This document shows, one piece after another, positions 17,901-26,815 of a DNA stretch of 64,000 nt (position 1 is the stretch's first letter; the number at the start of each line of letters is the position of its first letter). The notes beneath the pieces are model-generated. The model was not told the origin of the DNA. It saw only the letters and a program-made list of their open reading frames with translations, and did not search any database. Source of the stretch: CAVTWS01 sp963738445 (GTDB lineage Bacteria; Actinomycetota; Acidimicrobiia; Acidimicrobiales; SHLQ01); contig CAVTWS010000023.1 in NCBI GenBank assembly GCA_963738445.1, positions 186,001 through 250,000 on the forward strand, given 5' to 3'. Made by a program: the position numbers and the translations under genes.

Positions 17901-20139
17901 TCAGATCCGCACGCGCGGATTGCGGGGATCGAGACGGGCGAGGGTGCGGGTGGACCGGGTGGTCCGCTGATCGATCTCGTCGACGACTCGGTCGCGGAAC
18001 TCCCAGGCGGCGGCCGCCTCCGCCGGCGACGGGGCGTGGGGTGAGTAGCGGGCCCGCACCGTGTGGCCGGCCAGGGCGCCGAGGGCGCGACCCCCGCTGG
18101 TGCCGAGGTGGTGACCGATGCGGTCGGCGAACTCGTGGGGTGTCTCGTGCCGCTCGGGGCTGAGCTCGAGCTGCGCGGATGCTTCGCAGGCTTCGGCCCA
18201 CGCCACGTCGATCTGATCGGCCGGCTGGGTGGCCCGCTGACGCCGTAGCCAGTGACGGGCGCGGACAGCCCCGAACAGACCGGCGACCGGGGCCAGGAGC
18301 AGGGCCATGACGACGAGGATCCGGCGGGGCCAGGGCGACGAACCCGACGACGCGGGGCCTTCGGTGGCGGTCGCCGGGCCGGCCGGCGTCTCGCGGTCGG
18401 GATTGGGAACCGTGGTCGGTTGGGGCTGATCGTCGGGCACCGAGGTCGTGGTGGTGGTCGTGGCGGTCGGGATCTCGCCCTGCGCCTGGGCGGGGGCGAC
18501 CCCGGTGTAGGTCTCGTCGCCCGGCGCGCCCGCGGCCCGGGGTGGGCTCGAAACGCAACCAGCCGATGCCCTCGAGCCACACCTCGGGCCAGGCGTGGGC
18601 GTGGACACCCCGGACCCGGTACACGCCGGCGGTGGCGTCGAAATCGCCCGGGGTGAATCCCACCGCGACCCGCGACGGGAGTCCGACGGCCCGGGCCAGG
18701 GCGGCGAAGCTCGAGGCGAACTGCTCGCAGTACCCCTCCTTCACGTCGAAGACGAACTCCTCCATGCGGTCGATGCCGTGACCCTGTTCGACCTGGTCGT
18801 TGTAGGTGAACGTCCGGAAGTAGGTCTGGAGGGCGATGGCCTGCTCGTAGGGGGTCGTCGCCCCGTCGGTGATGCGCCGCGCTTCTTGGACGAGCGAGTC
18901 GCTGAAATCGTCCGGCAGCTCCAGGTACCGGGCGAAACCGTCGGGATCGGCCGGTGGCGCGGTGGAGATGGCGGCCCGCTCTCGGCTCGGAACGGCCGAC
19001 TCGACGGTGTACCGCATGCCGTCGCTGGTGCTCTGGCCATCCCGGACGACGAGGGTCGTCGCATCGGCGTTGTACTCCAACGAGCCACCGAGTTGGCTCA
19101 CGATTCGGCGCGGCTCGAAGGCCGCCGGCGCCCACAACGTCGAGAGCCGGGCGATGTCGAACTCCTGTTCCACGATGGTGACGGCGACGTTGTCGGGAGT
19201 GGTGCTCGGCAGGGATCCGTCGGCGTCGTCGTAGTCGGCCCGGAAGCTCCACGAGTCGCCGTCGAAGATGTCGAGACTGGCGAGGCGCCAGTAGTCGGGC
19301 TGATCCGCCCGAACCGTGAAGACCAGCACGTCCTGAAGGTCGACGAGGCGTGACTGGACCTGGACGAGCGGGCTGACGGTCACCCGGGTGTCGTCCTGCC
19401 CCTCGCCGATGTCGGTGATGTTGAGGAGGGCCTCGCTCTCGGCCCCGGGCACCGCCGGCCACACCACGAATGCCAACGCACCGACGGCGACCCCGGCGGC
19501 GGCGCCCCGGACGGCCAGCGTGGCGCGGCCCCGCCGGGCCGCGCCGGTGACCCAGGAGGCCGTGGCCTCGCGCCGATCGATCTGGGCGAGGAGAAGGAAG
19601 ACGATGGCGGGGGGGAGCCAGGCGGCTGCCGCGACCTCCCGATACGGGCCTCGGGCGAAGAGGGCCGCGAACACGAACAGGATTCCGGACGGCAGCACGG
19701 CCTCGAACGGGGACCGGAGCCGGAACGCCGCCCAGTCGGCGAGGAACGCCACCACCCAGCAGGTGGCGGCGATCGACAGGACGTAACCGGTGAGGGGTTC
19801 GACGGGGGCCCGGATGTCGCCGAAGCTCGACCAGGCGATGTCGAGGTCCGCCCGGGCGGCGGTCCAGGTGGTGCCTCGGGGCAGGCCGAAGGTCGTGGTC
19901 GAGGAGTAGAACGCGTTGGCCAGCGTGATGGCGCCGGCGGGCAGGGCGACGATGGCCGCGACGGGAAGCGGCCAGCGGGCGCGCCGGGTGAGGGCGCCGA
20001 GCAGGTGCGCCACGGTGATGGTGATGACCACGGGCTCCAGGAACGACCAGCCGTCGATGAGGCGCCGGCAGCCCACCGCCGTACCGACGCTGAGCGCCCA
20101 CAGCGCGATCTCGCGGCTGACGATGGGCCGTTCGCTCAC
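17901..20139 (-). CDS. TgpA-like transglutaminase membrane protein, frameshifted in this sequence
   Basis: From GTG 20139 an N-terminal DUF3488-type region with several membrane helices (about residues 1-230), then an extracytoplasmic transglutaminase-like domain with catalytic Cys in KEGYCEQFASSF, His in VHAHAWPEVW and a third acidic position before WLRFEPTPG. The frame changes at a GC-rich run (18529-18531), after which PGDETYTG, a Pro/Thr linker, a membrane helix (RRILVVMALLLAPVAGLFGAV) and a DUF4129-like tail (ERHETPHEFADRIG) follow. The span is 3n+1 bases, so one extra base fits and the repaired protein is 745 aa. Third gene of the MoxR-DUF58-transglutaminase unit; probably an envelope protein-processing system. 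Confidence 0.82.
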
Positions 20140-20176
20140 GGGCGTCCCGGATCGTCCCGGCGGGCGGCGCGGTCCA

Positions 20177-21373
20177 TCACGCTCCCGACTTCAACAGCTC
20201 GGCCGTGCGGTGGGCGTCGGCCCAGGCGATGTCGAAGGGCCGGGCCTCGGAGACGACGATGGTGCCGCTCGGAACGGGTCGACCCGGATTCGGGCCGTCA
20301 CCCGGAGGCTGGTTCGACGCGTCGACGACGATGCGGGTGACGTCGGCGTTGCCGCCCAACACGGACCCGAGCGGAGTGGGTCCGGCGTTCGCCGGGCTCA
20401 CGAGCACCACGGCGCACCGGTCGAGGTCCCGCCCGGACGGCAATCCGGCGCCCGGCACCTGAGAGACGGGCTGTTTCGGGACGGGCATCACGAGGGCGAG
20501 GCGTTCGAAGGCGGCGAAGAGGTGATCGATCCCGCCGCCGTATCCCGTGTCGGTTCCCGAGGCGGTGACGAGCCGGGTCTCGTCGCCCCGCCGGTGGGCC
20601 GCGAGCAGGACGGAGGCCGCGATGCTGGCGGCCAGGTCGAGGTCGGGTTCGGACCACGGCGACTGGTCGTCGAGGATGACGGTCGAGCGGCTGGTGGTCG
20701 GGTGGTGCGCCTGGCGGACCATCAGGTCGCCGTGGCGGGCCGAGCTGGCCCAGTGGATGCGGCGCGGATCGTCGCCGGCGACGTAGCGGCGCAGCGCGTA
20801 GAGGTCGTCGCCGGTGCGGCCGAGCGCGTCGGGCCGGACCTGGCTGGGCGCAGCGTCGCCGCCGCGGGCGCGCAGCGGCGGCTGCACCGACCACACGGCC
20901 GGCAGGACCACGACCCGTTTGTGGCCCGACAGCTGACGGCGGCGCCGGGCCAGGGTGAACGGATCCGACCACGACACCGCGAGCGGCCCGACCCACATCT
21001 CGCCGCGGCGCTCGGTCTCGATGCGGTACCGGACCGACGCCGTGTTCTGGGGGGCCAGGGGGCCGAGGAGGACGGACGCCGTGACGGCCTGCCCGACGGC
21101 ATCGGTGGCCTCGATCACCGGTGACCGGCGGGCGCCGACGTTGGTGAACCGCAGGTCGATCGTGCAGGTGTCGCCGACGTGGAGCCGGGACGGCCGGAGC
21201 AGTCGACCGACCTCGAGCGACGGGGTGGAGACGGCCACTGTGGCCAGGGCCACGACCACCAGGAAGAGGAACGCCACGCCGACGATCATGAGCTCGGTGG
21301 CACCGACGATGCGCCCGGCGGCGGCCAGGGCCGCCCCGGTGATCAACAACGCCCACCCGGCTCGCGTGGGCAC
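20177..21373 (-). CDS. DUF58 protein (vWA-like)
   Basis: 398 aa from GTG 21373, one base after the MoxR stop. Two adjacent N-terminal membrane helices (GWALLITGAALAAAGRIV and TELMIVGVAFLFLVVVAL), an Ig-like beta region, then the DUF58 core with GDDLYALRRYVAGDDPRRIHW and STVILDD, the start of a von Willebrand A-like domain. DUF58 proteins are partners of MoxR AAA+ ATPases and usually occur with a transglutaminase, as here. The vWA metal site is not complete by eye. It acts at the cytoplasmic membrane; the client is unknown. Confidence 0.87.
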   Translation of the reverse strand: MPTRAGWALLITGAALAAAGRIVGATELMIVGVAFLFLVVVALATVAVSTPSLEVGRLLRPSRLHVGDTCTIDLRFTNVGARRSPVIEATDAVGQAVTASVLLGPLAPQNTASVRYRIETERRGEMWVGPLAVSWSDPFTLARRRRQLSGHKRVVVLPAVWSVQPPLRARGGDAAPSQVRPDALGRTGDDLYALRRYVAGDDPRRIHWASSARHGDLMVRQAHHPTTSRSTVILDDQSPWSEPDLDLAASIAASVLLAAHRRGDETRLVTASGTDTGYGGGIDHLFAAFERLALVMPVPKQPVSQVPGAGLPSGRDLDRCAVVLVSPANAGPTPLGSVLGGNADVTRIVVDASNQPPGDGPNPGRPVPSGTIVVSEARPFDIAWADAHRTAELLKSGA

Positions 21374-21374
21374 C

Positions 21375-22394
21375 TCAGCGATGCTCCCGCGACGGCACGG
21401 GGACCGAGCGCACGATGTCGGCCAGGACCTGGTCGCTGGTGGCGCCGGACAGGCGGGCATCCGGGGTGACGACGAGACGGTGGCCCAACACTCCGGGAAT
21501 GAGGGTCTTGATGTCGTCGGGGATCACGTAGTCGCGCCGCTCGGCCGCCGCCCGGGCCTGAGCGACCCGCTGGAGGGCCAGCAGCGCGCGCGGCGAGGCG
21601 CCGAGTCGCAGGGCGCTGTGATGGCGGGTCATGTCGGCCAACTCGACCAGGTAGTGACGAAGCGCCGGAGCGACGTAGACGGAACGGCACGCCTTGGCGA
21701 GGCCGGACACGGCATCGATCCCGACGACGGGGGACAGGGCCCCCACGGGCTCGGGCGCGCCGTGGGTCTCGAGGATCTCCAGCTCCGTTCGACGGTCCGG
21801 GTAGCCGATCGACACCCGCAGGAGGAATCGGTCGAGTTGGCTCTCGGGCAACGGGAAGGTGCCTTCGTGCTCCAGCGGGTTCTGCGTCGCCAACACCACG
21901 AACGGGTCGGCCAGGCCGTAGGTCGTGCCGTCGACGGTCACCTGGCGCTCGGCCATGGACTCGAGGAGGGCGGACTGGGTCTTCGGTGAGGCCCGGTTGA
22001 TCTCGTCGGCCAGGAGGACGTTGGAGAAGACCGGGCCGGGGCGGAACTCGAAGCGATCGTTGCCCCGGTTCCAGATGCTCATGCCGACGACGTCCGAGGG
22101 CAACAGGTCGGGTGTGAACTGCACCCGCCCGAACGTGCCGGTGAGCGAGGCGGCCAGGGCCTTGGCCAGACTGGTCTTGCCGACGCCCGGGGCGTCCTCG
22201 ATGAGGACGTGACCTTCGCTCAGCACCCCCAGCACGACCAGGCGCACCGGTTCGTCCTTGCCGCGGATGACCTGACCGATGTTGGCGCAGATCGCATCGA
22301 CCGTGTCGGCGACATCGTCGATCCGCCACCCCGACTCCGCCTGCCCGGTACGTGACCACGACCCGTTGCTGGACCCGTTGTCTGCCTGGCTCAC
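21375..22394 (-). CDS. MoxR-family AAA+ ATPase
   Basis: 339 aa; start at the second of two GTGs (22394) after GAGGAG. Walker A APGVGKTSLAKAL, Walker B VLLADEINRASPKTQSALLE, sensor 1 VVLATQNPLEHEGTFPLPE, arginine finger region QLDRFLLRV and the lid domain with RLGASPRALLALQRVAQARA. MoxR proteins are cytoplasmic chaperone-like ATPases that work with vWA proteins; the DUF58 gene begins one base after the stop. A TACCCT -10 lies at 22446-22451 on the same strand. Confidence 0.92.
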   Translation of the reverse strand: MSQADNGSSNGSWSRTGQAESGWRIDDVADTVDAICANIGQVIRGKDEPVRLVVLGVLSEGHVLIEDAPGVGKTSLAKALAASLTGTFGRVQFTPDLLPSDVVGMSIWNRGNDRFEFRPGPVFSNVLLADEINRASPKTQSALLESMAERQVTVDGTTYGLADPFVVLATQNPLEHEGTFPLPESQLDRFLLRVSIGYPDRRTELEILETHGAPEPVGALSPVVGIDAVSGLAKACRSVYVAPALRHYLVELADMTRHHSALRLGASPRALLALQRVAQARAAAERRDYVIPDDIKTLIPGVLGHRLVVTPDARLSGATSDQVLADIVRSVPVPSREHR

Positions 22395-22445
22395 CACCGC
22401 TCCTCGCCGTGCCGCCGGCCCCGTGGTCGGTGCTGCACGCGGTAG

Positions 22446-22451
22446 AGGGTA
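22446..22451 (-). promoter_or_regulatory. Putative -10 box TACCCT of the moxR operon
   Basis: On the minus strand TACCCT lies 51 bases before the MoxR start and fits TANNNT. The divergent ROK promoter is about 50 bases away. Confidence 0.4.
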
Positions 22452-22499
22452 CGGGCTTCCCGGCCCGGACGACAGGCGCGGCCGGACTCCGGTTCGCTC

Positions 22500-22505
22500 T
22501 AGCGT
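22500..22505 (+). promoter_or_regulatory. -10 box TAGCGT, leaderless start of the ROK kinase
   Basis: TAGCGT followed by 6 bases and GTG at 22512. Confidence 0.55.
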
Positions 22506-22511
22506 TGGAGC

Positions 22512-23429
22512 GTGAACCAGCCGGCTGAGGTCCTCGCCATCGACATCGGGGGCACCAAACTCGCGGTGGGGCTGGTGGATCGGTCGGGTGGGCAACGGTC
22601 GGTGCGGACCCAACCGACCTCGGGGTCGGGTCCCGACGAGGTGTTCGAAGGCCTGGCCGGGCTGGTCCGGGCGGTCCTCGCGGACGCCGAACCGAACGCC
22701 GTACCTGCCGCGGTCGGCGTGGGTTGCGGCGGACCCATGGCTCCCGGCGGCGAGCACGTGTCACCCCTGAACATCCCGCAGTGGCACCGATTCCCGCTGC
22801 GCGGGCGGTTGGCCGAGCTGACCGGGCTCGCCGTCCACATCGACAACGACGCCAAGGCGTTGGCCCGGGCCGAGGGATGGCTCGGCGCGGCGGCGGGCGT
22901 CCCGAACTACATCGCCATGGTGGTGTCGACCGGGGTCGGGGGCGGCGTCGTCGTCGATGGTCGGTTGATCCACGGTGCGACCCAGAACGCCGGCCACATC
23001 GGCCATGTCGTCGTCGAGCCGGACGGGGCGTGGTGCGTGTGCGGAGGCCGGGGATGCCTGGAGGCCGAGACCTCCGGGACCGCGATCGCCGCCCGCACGG
23101 GCCGACCGGCCGCCGAAGCCCCTCACGACCTCCGCGTCCGGTCCGGGCGGTTGGTCGGCCGGGCGGTGGCCTCGGTGGCCAACCTGCTGGATCTGCAGCT
23201 TGCGGTCGTCGGGGGATCGGTGGCGCTCGGCTTCGGTGCCCCGTTCTTCGACGCCGCGCAGCACGAGATGGATCGGCTGTGTCGGCTCGACTTCTCCGCC
23301 GGCGCCCGGATCGTCCCGCCGGGACTCGGTACCAGCGGACCGCTCATCGGAGCTGCCGCGGTGGCCTGGGACATGGTGGTCGACGGCGACGACGGGTACG
23401 GCGCACGTCAGGCGGGCCGCGATGGCTGA
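22512..23429 (+). CDS. ROK-family sugar kinase (glucokinase-like)
   Basis: 305 aa. ATP-dependent phosphorylation of glucose or a related hexose. Seen: VLAIDIGGTKLAVGLVD (phosphate 1 motif), GVGCGGPMAPGG, HIDNDAKALARAE, VSTGVGGGVVVDGRL and the ROK zinc site region NAGHIGH with CVCGGRGCLE (His plus cysteines). No N-terminal HTH, so it is an enzyme and not a ROK repressor. It overlaps the start of a small unknown gene. With pfkA and glpK it is one of three sugar or polyol kinases in the window. Confidence 0.87.
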   Translation: MNQPAEVLAIDIGGTKLAVGLVDRSGGQRSVRTQPTSGSGPDEVFEGLAGLVRAVLADAEPNAVPAAVGVGCGGPMAPGGEHVSPLNIPQWHRFPLRGRLAELTGLAVHIDNDAKALARAEGWLGAAAGVPNYIAMVVSTGVGGGVVVDGRLIHGATQNAGHIGHVVVEPDGAWCVCGGRGCLEAETSGTAIAARTGRPAAEAPHDLRVRSGRLVGRAVASVANLLDLQLAVVGGSVALGFGAPFFDAAQHEMDRLCRLDFSAGARIVPPGLGTSGPLIGAAAVAWDMVVDGDDGYGARQAGRDG

Positions 23430-23727
23430 GGGTGGACGCACCGGCAATCGGCGGCGTTCGGACGAACGGACCGCGACATGGCGATGGATGGCGATGGCGA
23501 TCGGCGTCGTGTTGACCCGGCCCCATCTGTGGCGCACCGCGCTAGTGCAGGCCCGTCGCCTCACGCCGAGCGGCTGGTGGCGGCGCCCACCCTTCCTGCC
23601 CGTGCCCGATCGTTCCTGGCTCGGATTCCGGCTCCAGACGATGTATGGGCGCTCCGACGCCTCGCCTGATGCTGCTGCGCTCGTGCACTGGTTGGAATGG
23701 GCGCGCCGGGTCGATCGCCTGCGATGA
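23422..23727 (+). CDS. Small conserved-looking protein of unknown function
   Basis: 101 aa from ATG 23422, overlapping the ROK gene by 8 bases and overlapping the next gene by 4 (ATGA). Basic and tryptophan-rich (MAMAIGVVLTRPHLWRTALV, then GWWRRPPFLPVPDRSWLGFR, then LVHWLEWARRVDRL). One weak hydrophobic stretch but no firm membrane helix or known motif. The tight coupling on both sides is the main argument that it is a real gene. Confidence 0.65.
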   Translation: MAEGGRTGNRRRSDERTATWRWMAMAIGVVLTRPHLWRTALVQARRLTPSGWWRRPPFLPVPDRSWLGFRLQTMYGRSDASPDAAALVHWLEWARRVDRLR

Positions 23728-24416
23728 CCGGCCCGGAACGGCCCGGCCCGGCGTGGACCGTCGTCGAACCTCCGGGGACGGTGGCGGACCAACTCGATCG
23801 GGGGTTGCCGGTCCGGCGAGAGGTGTGGTGGCATCGGATCGACGAACCCACTCTGGTGTTGGGCAGCGCGCAGCGCGAGAGCGAAATCGACGCCGAGGCT
23901 CTCGAACGTTTCGGCGTGGCCCGGGCGCGGCGACGCAGCGGCGGGGGAGCGGTCCTGCTCGAGCCGTCGACCAGCGTGTGGATCGATCTCGTGGTGCCGT
24001 TCGGCGACCCCTTGTGGACGCCCGACGTCGGCGCATCGTTCCGCTGGCTGGGCGAGGCGTGGGCGGCGGCCCTCGATCAGCTCGGCGTGGCCGGGCGGGT
24101 GGCCGAGGCGGAGCGGGCCGATCGGCTGGCCCGGCTGGCCTGCTTCGCCGGGGTGGGGCATGGGGAGGTGGTGGGTGGTGCACCCGGGGTCGAGGTCAAG
24201 ATCGTCGGGTTGTCGCAGCGCCGCACCCGGACCGCGGCCCGCTTCTCCGGTGTCGCCCAGCTCCACAACGCCCCCGAGCGACTCGTCCGGTTGTTGGCGG
24301 TCGATGAGTCGACGAAGGCGGCCCTGATCGACCGGATGTCGGGGCCGCCGATCCCGGCGTTGTCCCGGCTGGGGGCCGACGACGTGCGCGCCGCGCTGCT
24401 GGCCCGCTTGCCCTGA
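23724..24416 (+). CDS. Lipoate/biotin-protein ligase family protein (LplA-like)
   Basis: 230 aa from ATG 23724. It shows the ligase fold pattern: VWWHRIDEPTLVLGSAQRE, the conserved loop RRRSGGGAVLLEP (normally RRxSGGGAVxHD), a strand pair VWIDLVVPFGD and VEVKIVGLSQRRTRTAARF with the lysine that contacts the cofactor adenylate. The histidine-aspartate after GGGAV is replaced by LLEP. It lacks a long C-terminal accessory domain. It could attach or transfer a lipoyl, octanoyl or biotinyl group; the changed motif makes the substrate uncertain. The last gene of a three-gene plus-strand unit. Confidence 0.75.
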   Translation: MTGPERPGPAWTVVEPPGTVADQLDRGLPVRREVWWHRIDEPTLVLGSAQRESEIDAEALERFGVARARRRSGGGAVLLEPSTSVWIDLVVPFGDPLWTPDVGASFRWLGEAWAAALDQLGVAGRVAEAERADRLARLACFAGVGHGEVVGGAPGVEVKIVGLSQRRTRTAARFSGVAQLHNAPERLVRLLAVDESTKAALIDRMSGPPIPALSRLGADDVRAALLARLP

Positions 24417-24484
24417 TCGGCGCCCCGATCGACGCGTAATCGCGCGGAACGTGTGTTCGTTTTCGCTCTACGTGGCCCAAATAG

Positions 24485-24514
24485 TTGACGAATGGGTCGA
24501 TCTGGCAGTAAATT
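24485..24514 (+). promoter_or_regulatory. Promoter of the mraZ (dcw) operon
   Basis: TTGACG (24485-24490), an 18-base spacer and TAAATT (24509-24514) form the best housekeeping-type promoter in the window. The start would be near 24521, giving a leader of about 125 bases before mraZ. GGAACGGAAAGGGGGAACG and a short ATG frame at 24544 lie in that leader. Confidence 0.7.
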
Positions 24515-24646
24515 GGCACGCATCGGAACGGAAAGGGGGAACGATGGAACGATCTGGCGTCGCCGAGCCACGTATGGCACGGACCGCACACCAGCCGCCC
24601 GTCGTTCACCGGACCATCGGCGAGCCCGAGAGGAGGTGGCAGCACC

Positions 24647-25072
24647 ATGACGTTCGTGGGTACCTACGAGCACACGATCGACGACAACGGTCGAGTGGTG
24701 CTGCCCGTCAAATTCCGGGCTCAGCTCCCCGAGACGGCGTTCGTGACCCTCGGCAGCAACTGCGTGGCGCTCATGTCACCGGAAGCGTTCGAGGAGCGGC
24801 GTCGCAAGCTCGGCGAGAGTGCCGGCGAGCGCAGTGTGAGCCACAAGGCGCTCACCGCCCTTCACTCCCGCGCCGAGGAGGTCAAGCCCGACAAGCAGGG
24901 CCGCTTCGTCATCCCGGAACGTCTGAGAGCACGGGTCGGTCTCGGTGGCGATGTGGTGCTCGTCGGGTTGGGCGACCGGATCGAGATCTGGGATCGGGAG
25001 CGCTGGGCCGTCGCCGAAGCCGCGGCGGACGAAGCGCTCATGGACGCCCTCGAGGAGGGCTTCGGCCTGTGA
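24647..25072 (+). CDS. mraZ: Transcriptional regulator / division protein MraZ
   Basis: 141 aa with AGGAGGTGG 7 bases upstream. Two AbrB/SpoVT-like half-domains: GTYEHTIDDNGRVVLPVKFR and VKPDKQGRFVIPERLR, each with the DxxGRxxxP motif of MraZ. It binds repeats in front of its own operon and controls the dcw cluster, of which it is the first gene. A C-terminal acidic tail (EAAADEALMDALEEGFGL) is seen. The strong promoter at 24485 serves it; the next gene is separated by an unusual structured spacer. Confidence 0.95.
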   Translation: MTFVGTYEHTIDDNGRVVLPVKFRAQLPETAFVTLGSNCVALMSPEAFEERRRKLGESAGERSVSHKALTALHSRAEEVKPDKQGRFVIPERLRARVGLGGDVVLVGLGDRIEIWDRERWAVAEAAADEALMDALEEGFGL

Positions 25073-25172
25073 TGTCACGAGGTCGACCGCCGGCGTGACG
25101 AGCCGGGAAGAAAGGGCGAGATCACCAACCACCACGACACCTCACGAGGTTCACAACCACAACCGAACCGTT

Positions 25173-25291
25173 CATCGGCTGTCCCCCGATCGGCAAACTG
25201 GAAGGCCCCCCTACTCCGCCCGCTTTGCCCTTCAGTGCTCGATTGGGAGAGACAACCCGTCAGCGCCCCGTCGATCGGGGGACAGCCGATG
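25173..25291 (+). ncRNA. Large hairpin RNA element in the mraZ-rsmH spacer (mraW-RNA-like position)
   Basis: The 256-base spacer holds a perfect 20-bp inverted repeat: CATCGGCTGTCCCCCGATCG at 25173-25192 and its exact complement at 25272-25291, enclosing 79 bases that can fold further. As RNA it would close a large stem just before the rsmH start at 25329. Known: actinobacteria carry a cis-regulatory candidate, the mraW RNA motif, upstream of mraW (rsmH). The position fits, but I could not check the consensus, so identity with that motif is inference. The rest of the spacer shows no gene. Confidence 0.6.
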
Positions 25292-25328
25292 GCCGGATCG
25301 AAGCGGTCGCCAGACCGGGAGCCGACCC

Positions 25329-26339
25329 ATGCCATCGACGCCGAATTCACAGAACGCGTCCTCGCCCCCCTCCGGCCCCGAGTGGCCCCGAGGTGTCGAG
25401 GGTTCCGGTTTCCATCACCGCCCGGTCATGCTCGACGAGATCGTCGAGTTGCTCGGCACCGTTCCGCCCGGGACGATCGTCGACGCCACCCTTGGCGGCG
25501 GAGGGCACGCCGAAGGCCTGCTCTCGGCCCATCCGCACCTGCGGGTGTTGGGTCTCGATCGAGACCTCGACGCCATCTCGGCCGCGTCGAACCGACTGGC
25601 CTCCTTCGGCGCTCGCATCGAGGTGCGGCACTCGCGTTTCGACGAGCTCGCCACCGCCGTCACCGAGTCGGGCCACGACGTGATCAGCGGATTCCTGCTC
25701 GATCTGGGGGTCAGCTCGCCGCAGCTCGACCGACCGGAGCGCGGCTTCAGCTATCGGGCCGCCGGCCCACTCGACATGCGCATGGACCCGACGTCAGGTC
25801 GTTCGGCCGACGCGCTCGTCAACGAGCTCCCCGAGGCGGAGCTGGCGTCGATCCTGAGCCGCTACGGAGACGAACGTTTCGCCACGCGCATCGCCCGCGC
25901 CATCGTGGCCGCCCGCCCGGTCGCCGATACGGCCCGCCTGGCCGAGATCGTTCGTGACGCCATTCCGGCACCAGCGCGCCGGACCGGCGGTCATCCCGCC
26001 AAACGATCGTTCCAGGCCCTGCGCATCGCCGTGAACGAGGAGCTCGAGCAGCTTCCTGCGGCGCTGGACCAGGGATTGGAGCTCCTCGCACCCGGCGGAC
26101 GCGGCGCCGTGCTCACCTATCACTCGGGTGAGGACCGCGTCGTGAAGGCCCGCTTCGCCTCGGCGTGCGGGCTCGATCGTCGTGTCCCCCGCGGCCTGCC
26201 CGTCGATCCCCATCCGGCGGCCCCGTTCCGCTTGGTGTTCCGCGGTTCGCGCACGCCGTCGGCGGCCGAGCTGGCGGCCAACCCCCGGGCCGAGAGCGCC
26301 CGCCTTCGGGTCATCGAGCGTCGTCTGGAGGCAGCGTGA
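25329..26339 (+). CDS. rsmH: 16S rRNA (cytosine-1402-N4)-methyltransferase RsmH
   Basis: 336 aa from ATG 25329 with GGGAG 7 bases upstream. Methylates N4 of C1402 in 16S rRNA using S-adenosylmethionine. Seen: FHHRPVMLDEIVELL, SAM motif IVDATLGGGGHAEGLL, LGLDRDLDAI, LLDLGVSSPQLDRPERGFSY, PLDMRMD, GGHPAKRSFQALRIAVNEEL and TYHSGEDRVVK, all hallmarks of the family. The next gene starts in its stop codon (GTGA). Confidence 0.95.
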   Translation: MPSTPNSQNASSPPSGPEWPRGVEGSGFHHRPVMLDEIVELLGTVPPGTIVDATLGGGGHAEGLLSAHPHLRVLGLDRDLDAISAASNRLASFGARIEVRHSRFDELATAVTESGHDVISGFLLDLGVSSPQLDRPERGFSYRAAGPLDMRMDPTSGRSADALVNELPEAELASILSRYGDERFATRIARAIVAARPVADTARLAEIVRDAIPAPARRTGGHPAKRSFQALRIAVNEELEQLPAALDQGLELLAPGGRGAVLTYHSGEDRVVKARFASACGLDRRVPRGLPVDPHPAAPFRLVFRGSRTPSAAELAANPRAESARLRVIERRLEAA

Positions 26340-26815
26340 GCGCCGCCCCTGCCCGCTCGGGTTCTCCGGCGCGCCGCCAGAACGGAGCAGGGTCTCCGGC
26401 GCGCCAGAACGGCGCGGTGCTGCGACCGGTGGGTGTGGGCCGGTCGTCGTGGTCCGTGCTGGCGCTCGGGGCGACGTCCATGTTGCTGATCTTCGGCGCC
26501 TTCGCCGGAACGGTGGCGTTGCGGGTGGTGCTCGCCGAGCAGCAGACCCACATCGACGACGTCACCGACGCCATCGACGAGGCCACCGAAGCCGGCGCCG
26601 AGTTGCGGGTCGAGGCGGGTCGACTCGAAGCGCCTGATCGGATCCGGGTCGCTGCTCGGCGCCTCGACCTCGTCACGCCGCCCGAGGTCGTGTACCTCGC
26701 CCCCGTGTTGCCGGGCAACGCCGCGACCGTGCTGGCATCACCCGTCGGTGACCCCTTCGCGCCCACCGGACCGGTCACGCCCGATGGCGAACCGTTTGAC
26801 GGGGCGGCGGGATGA
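26336..26815 (+). CDS. ftsL: FtsL-like septum formation protein
   Basis: 159 aa from GTG 26336, overlapping rsmH. A Ser/Ala/Gly/Arg-rich cytoplasmic head with a short duplicated segment, one membrane helix (WSVLALGATSMLLIFGAFAGTVAL, about residues 40-62), then an outer helical region AEQQTHIDDVTDAIDEA likely to form the FtsL coiled coil, with EAPDRIRVAARRLDLVTPPEV, the usual FtsL motif near the end. FtsL links FtsB and FtsQ to FtsWI. FtsL is poorly conserved, so the call rests on topology, this motif and position between rsmH and ftsI. Confidence 0.8.
   Translation: MSAAPARSGSPARRQNGAGSPARQNGAVLRPVGVGRSSWSVLALGATSMLLIFGAFAGTVALRVVLAEQQTHIDDVTDAIDEATEAGAELRVEAGRLEAPDRIRVAARRLDLVTPPEVVYLAPVLPGNAATVLASPVGDPFAPTGPVTPDGEPFDGAAG
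26363..26412 (+). repeat. Direct repeat of about 20 bp, period 30, in the ftsL 5' end
   Basis: TCTCCGGCGCGCC starts at 26363 and 26393, each followed by AGAACGG (the first copy has three extra bases). It keeps the frame and lies in the disordered head of FtsL. Confidence 0.75.

Noticed and set aside
24417..24646. MraZ-binding repeats (TGGG-type) in the mraZ upstream region
   Set aside because: One ATGGGT occurs between -35 and -10, but I could not find three regularly spaced copies.
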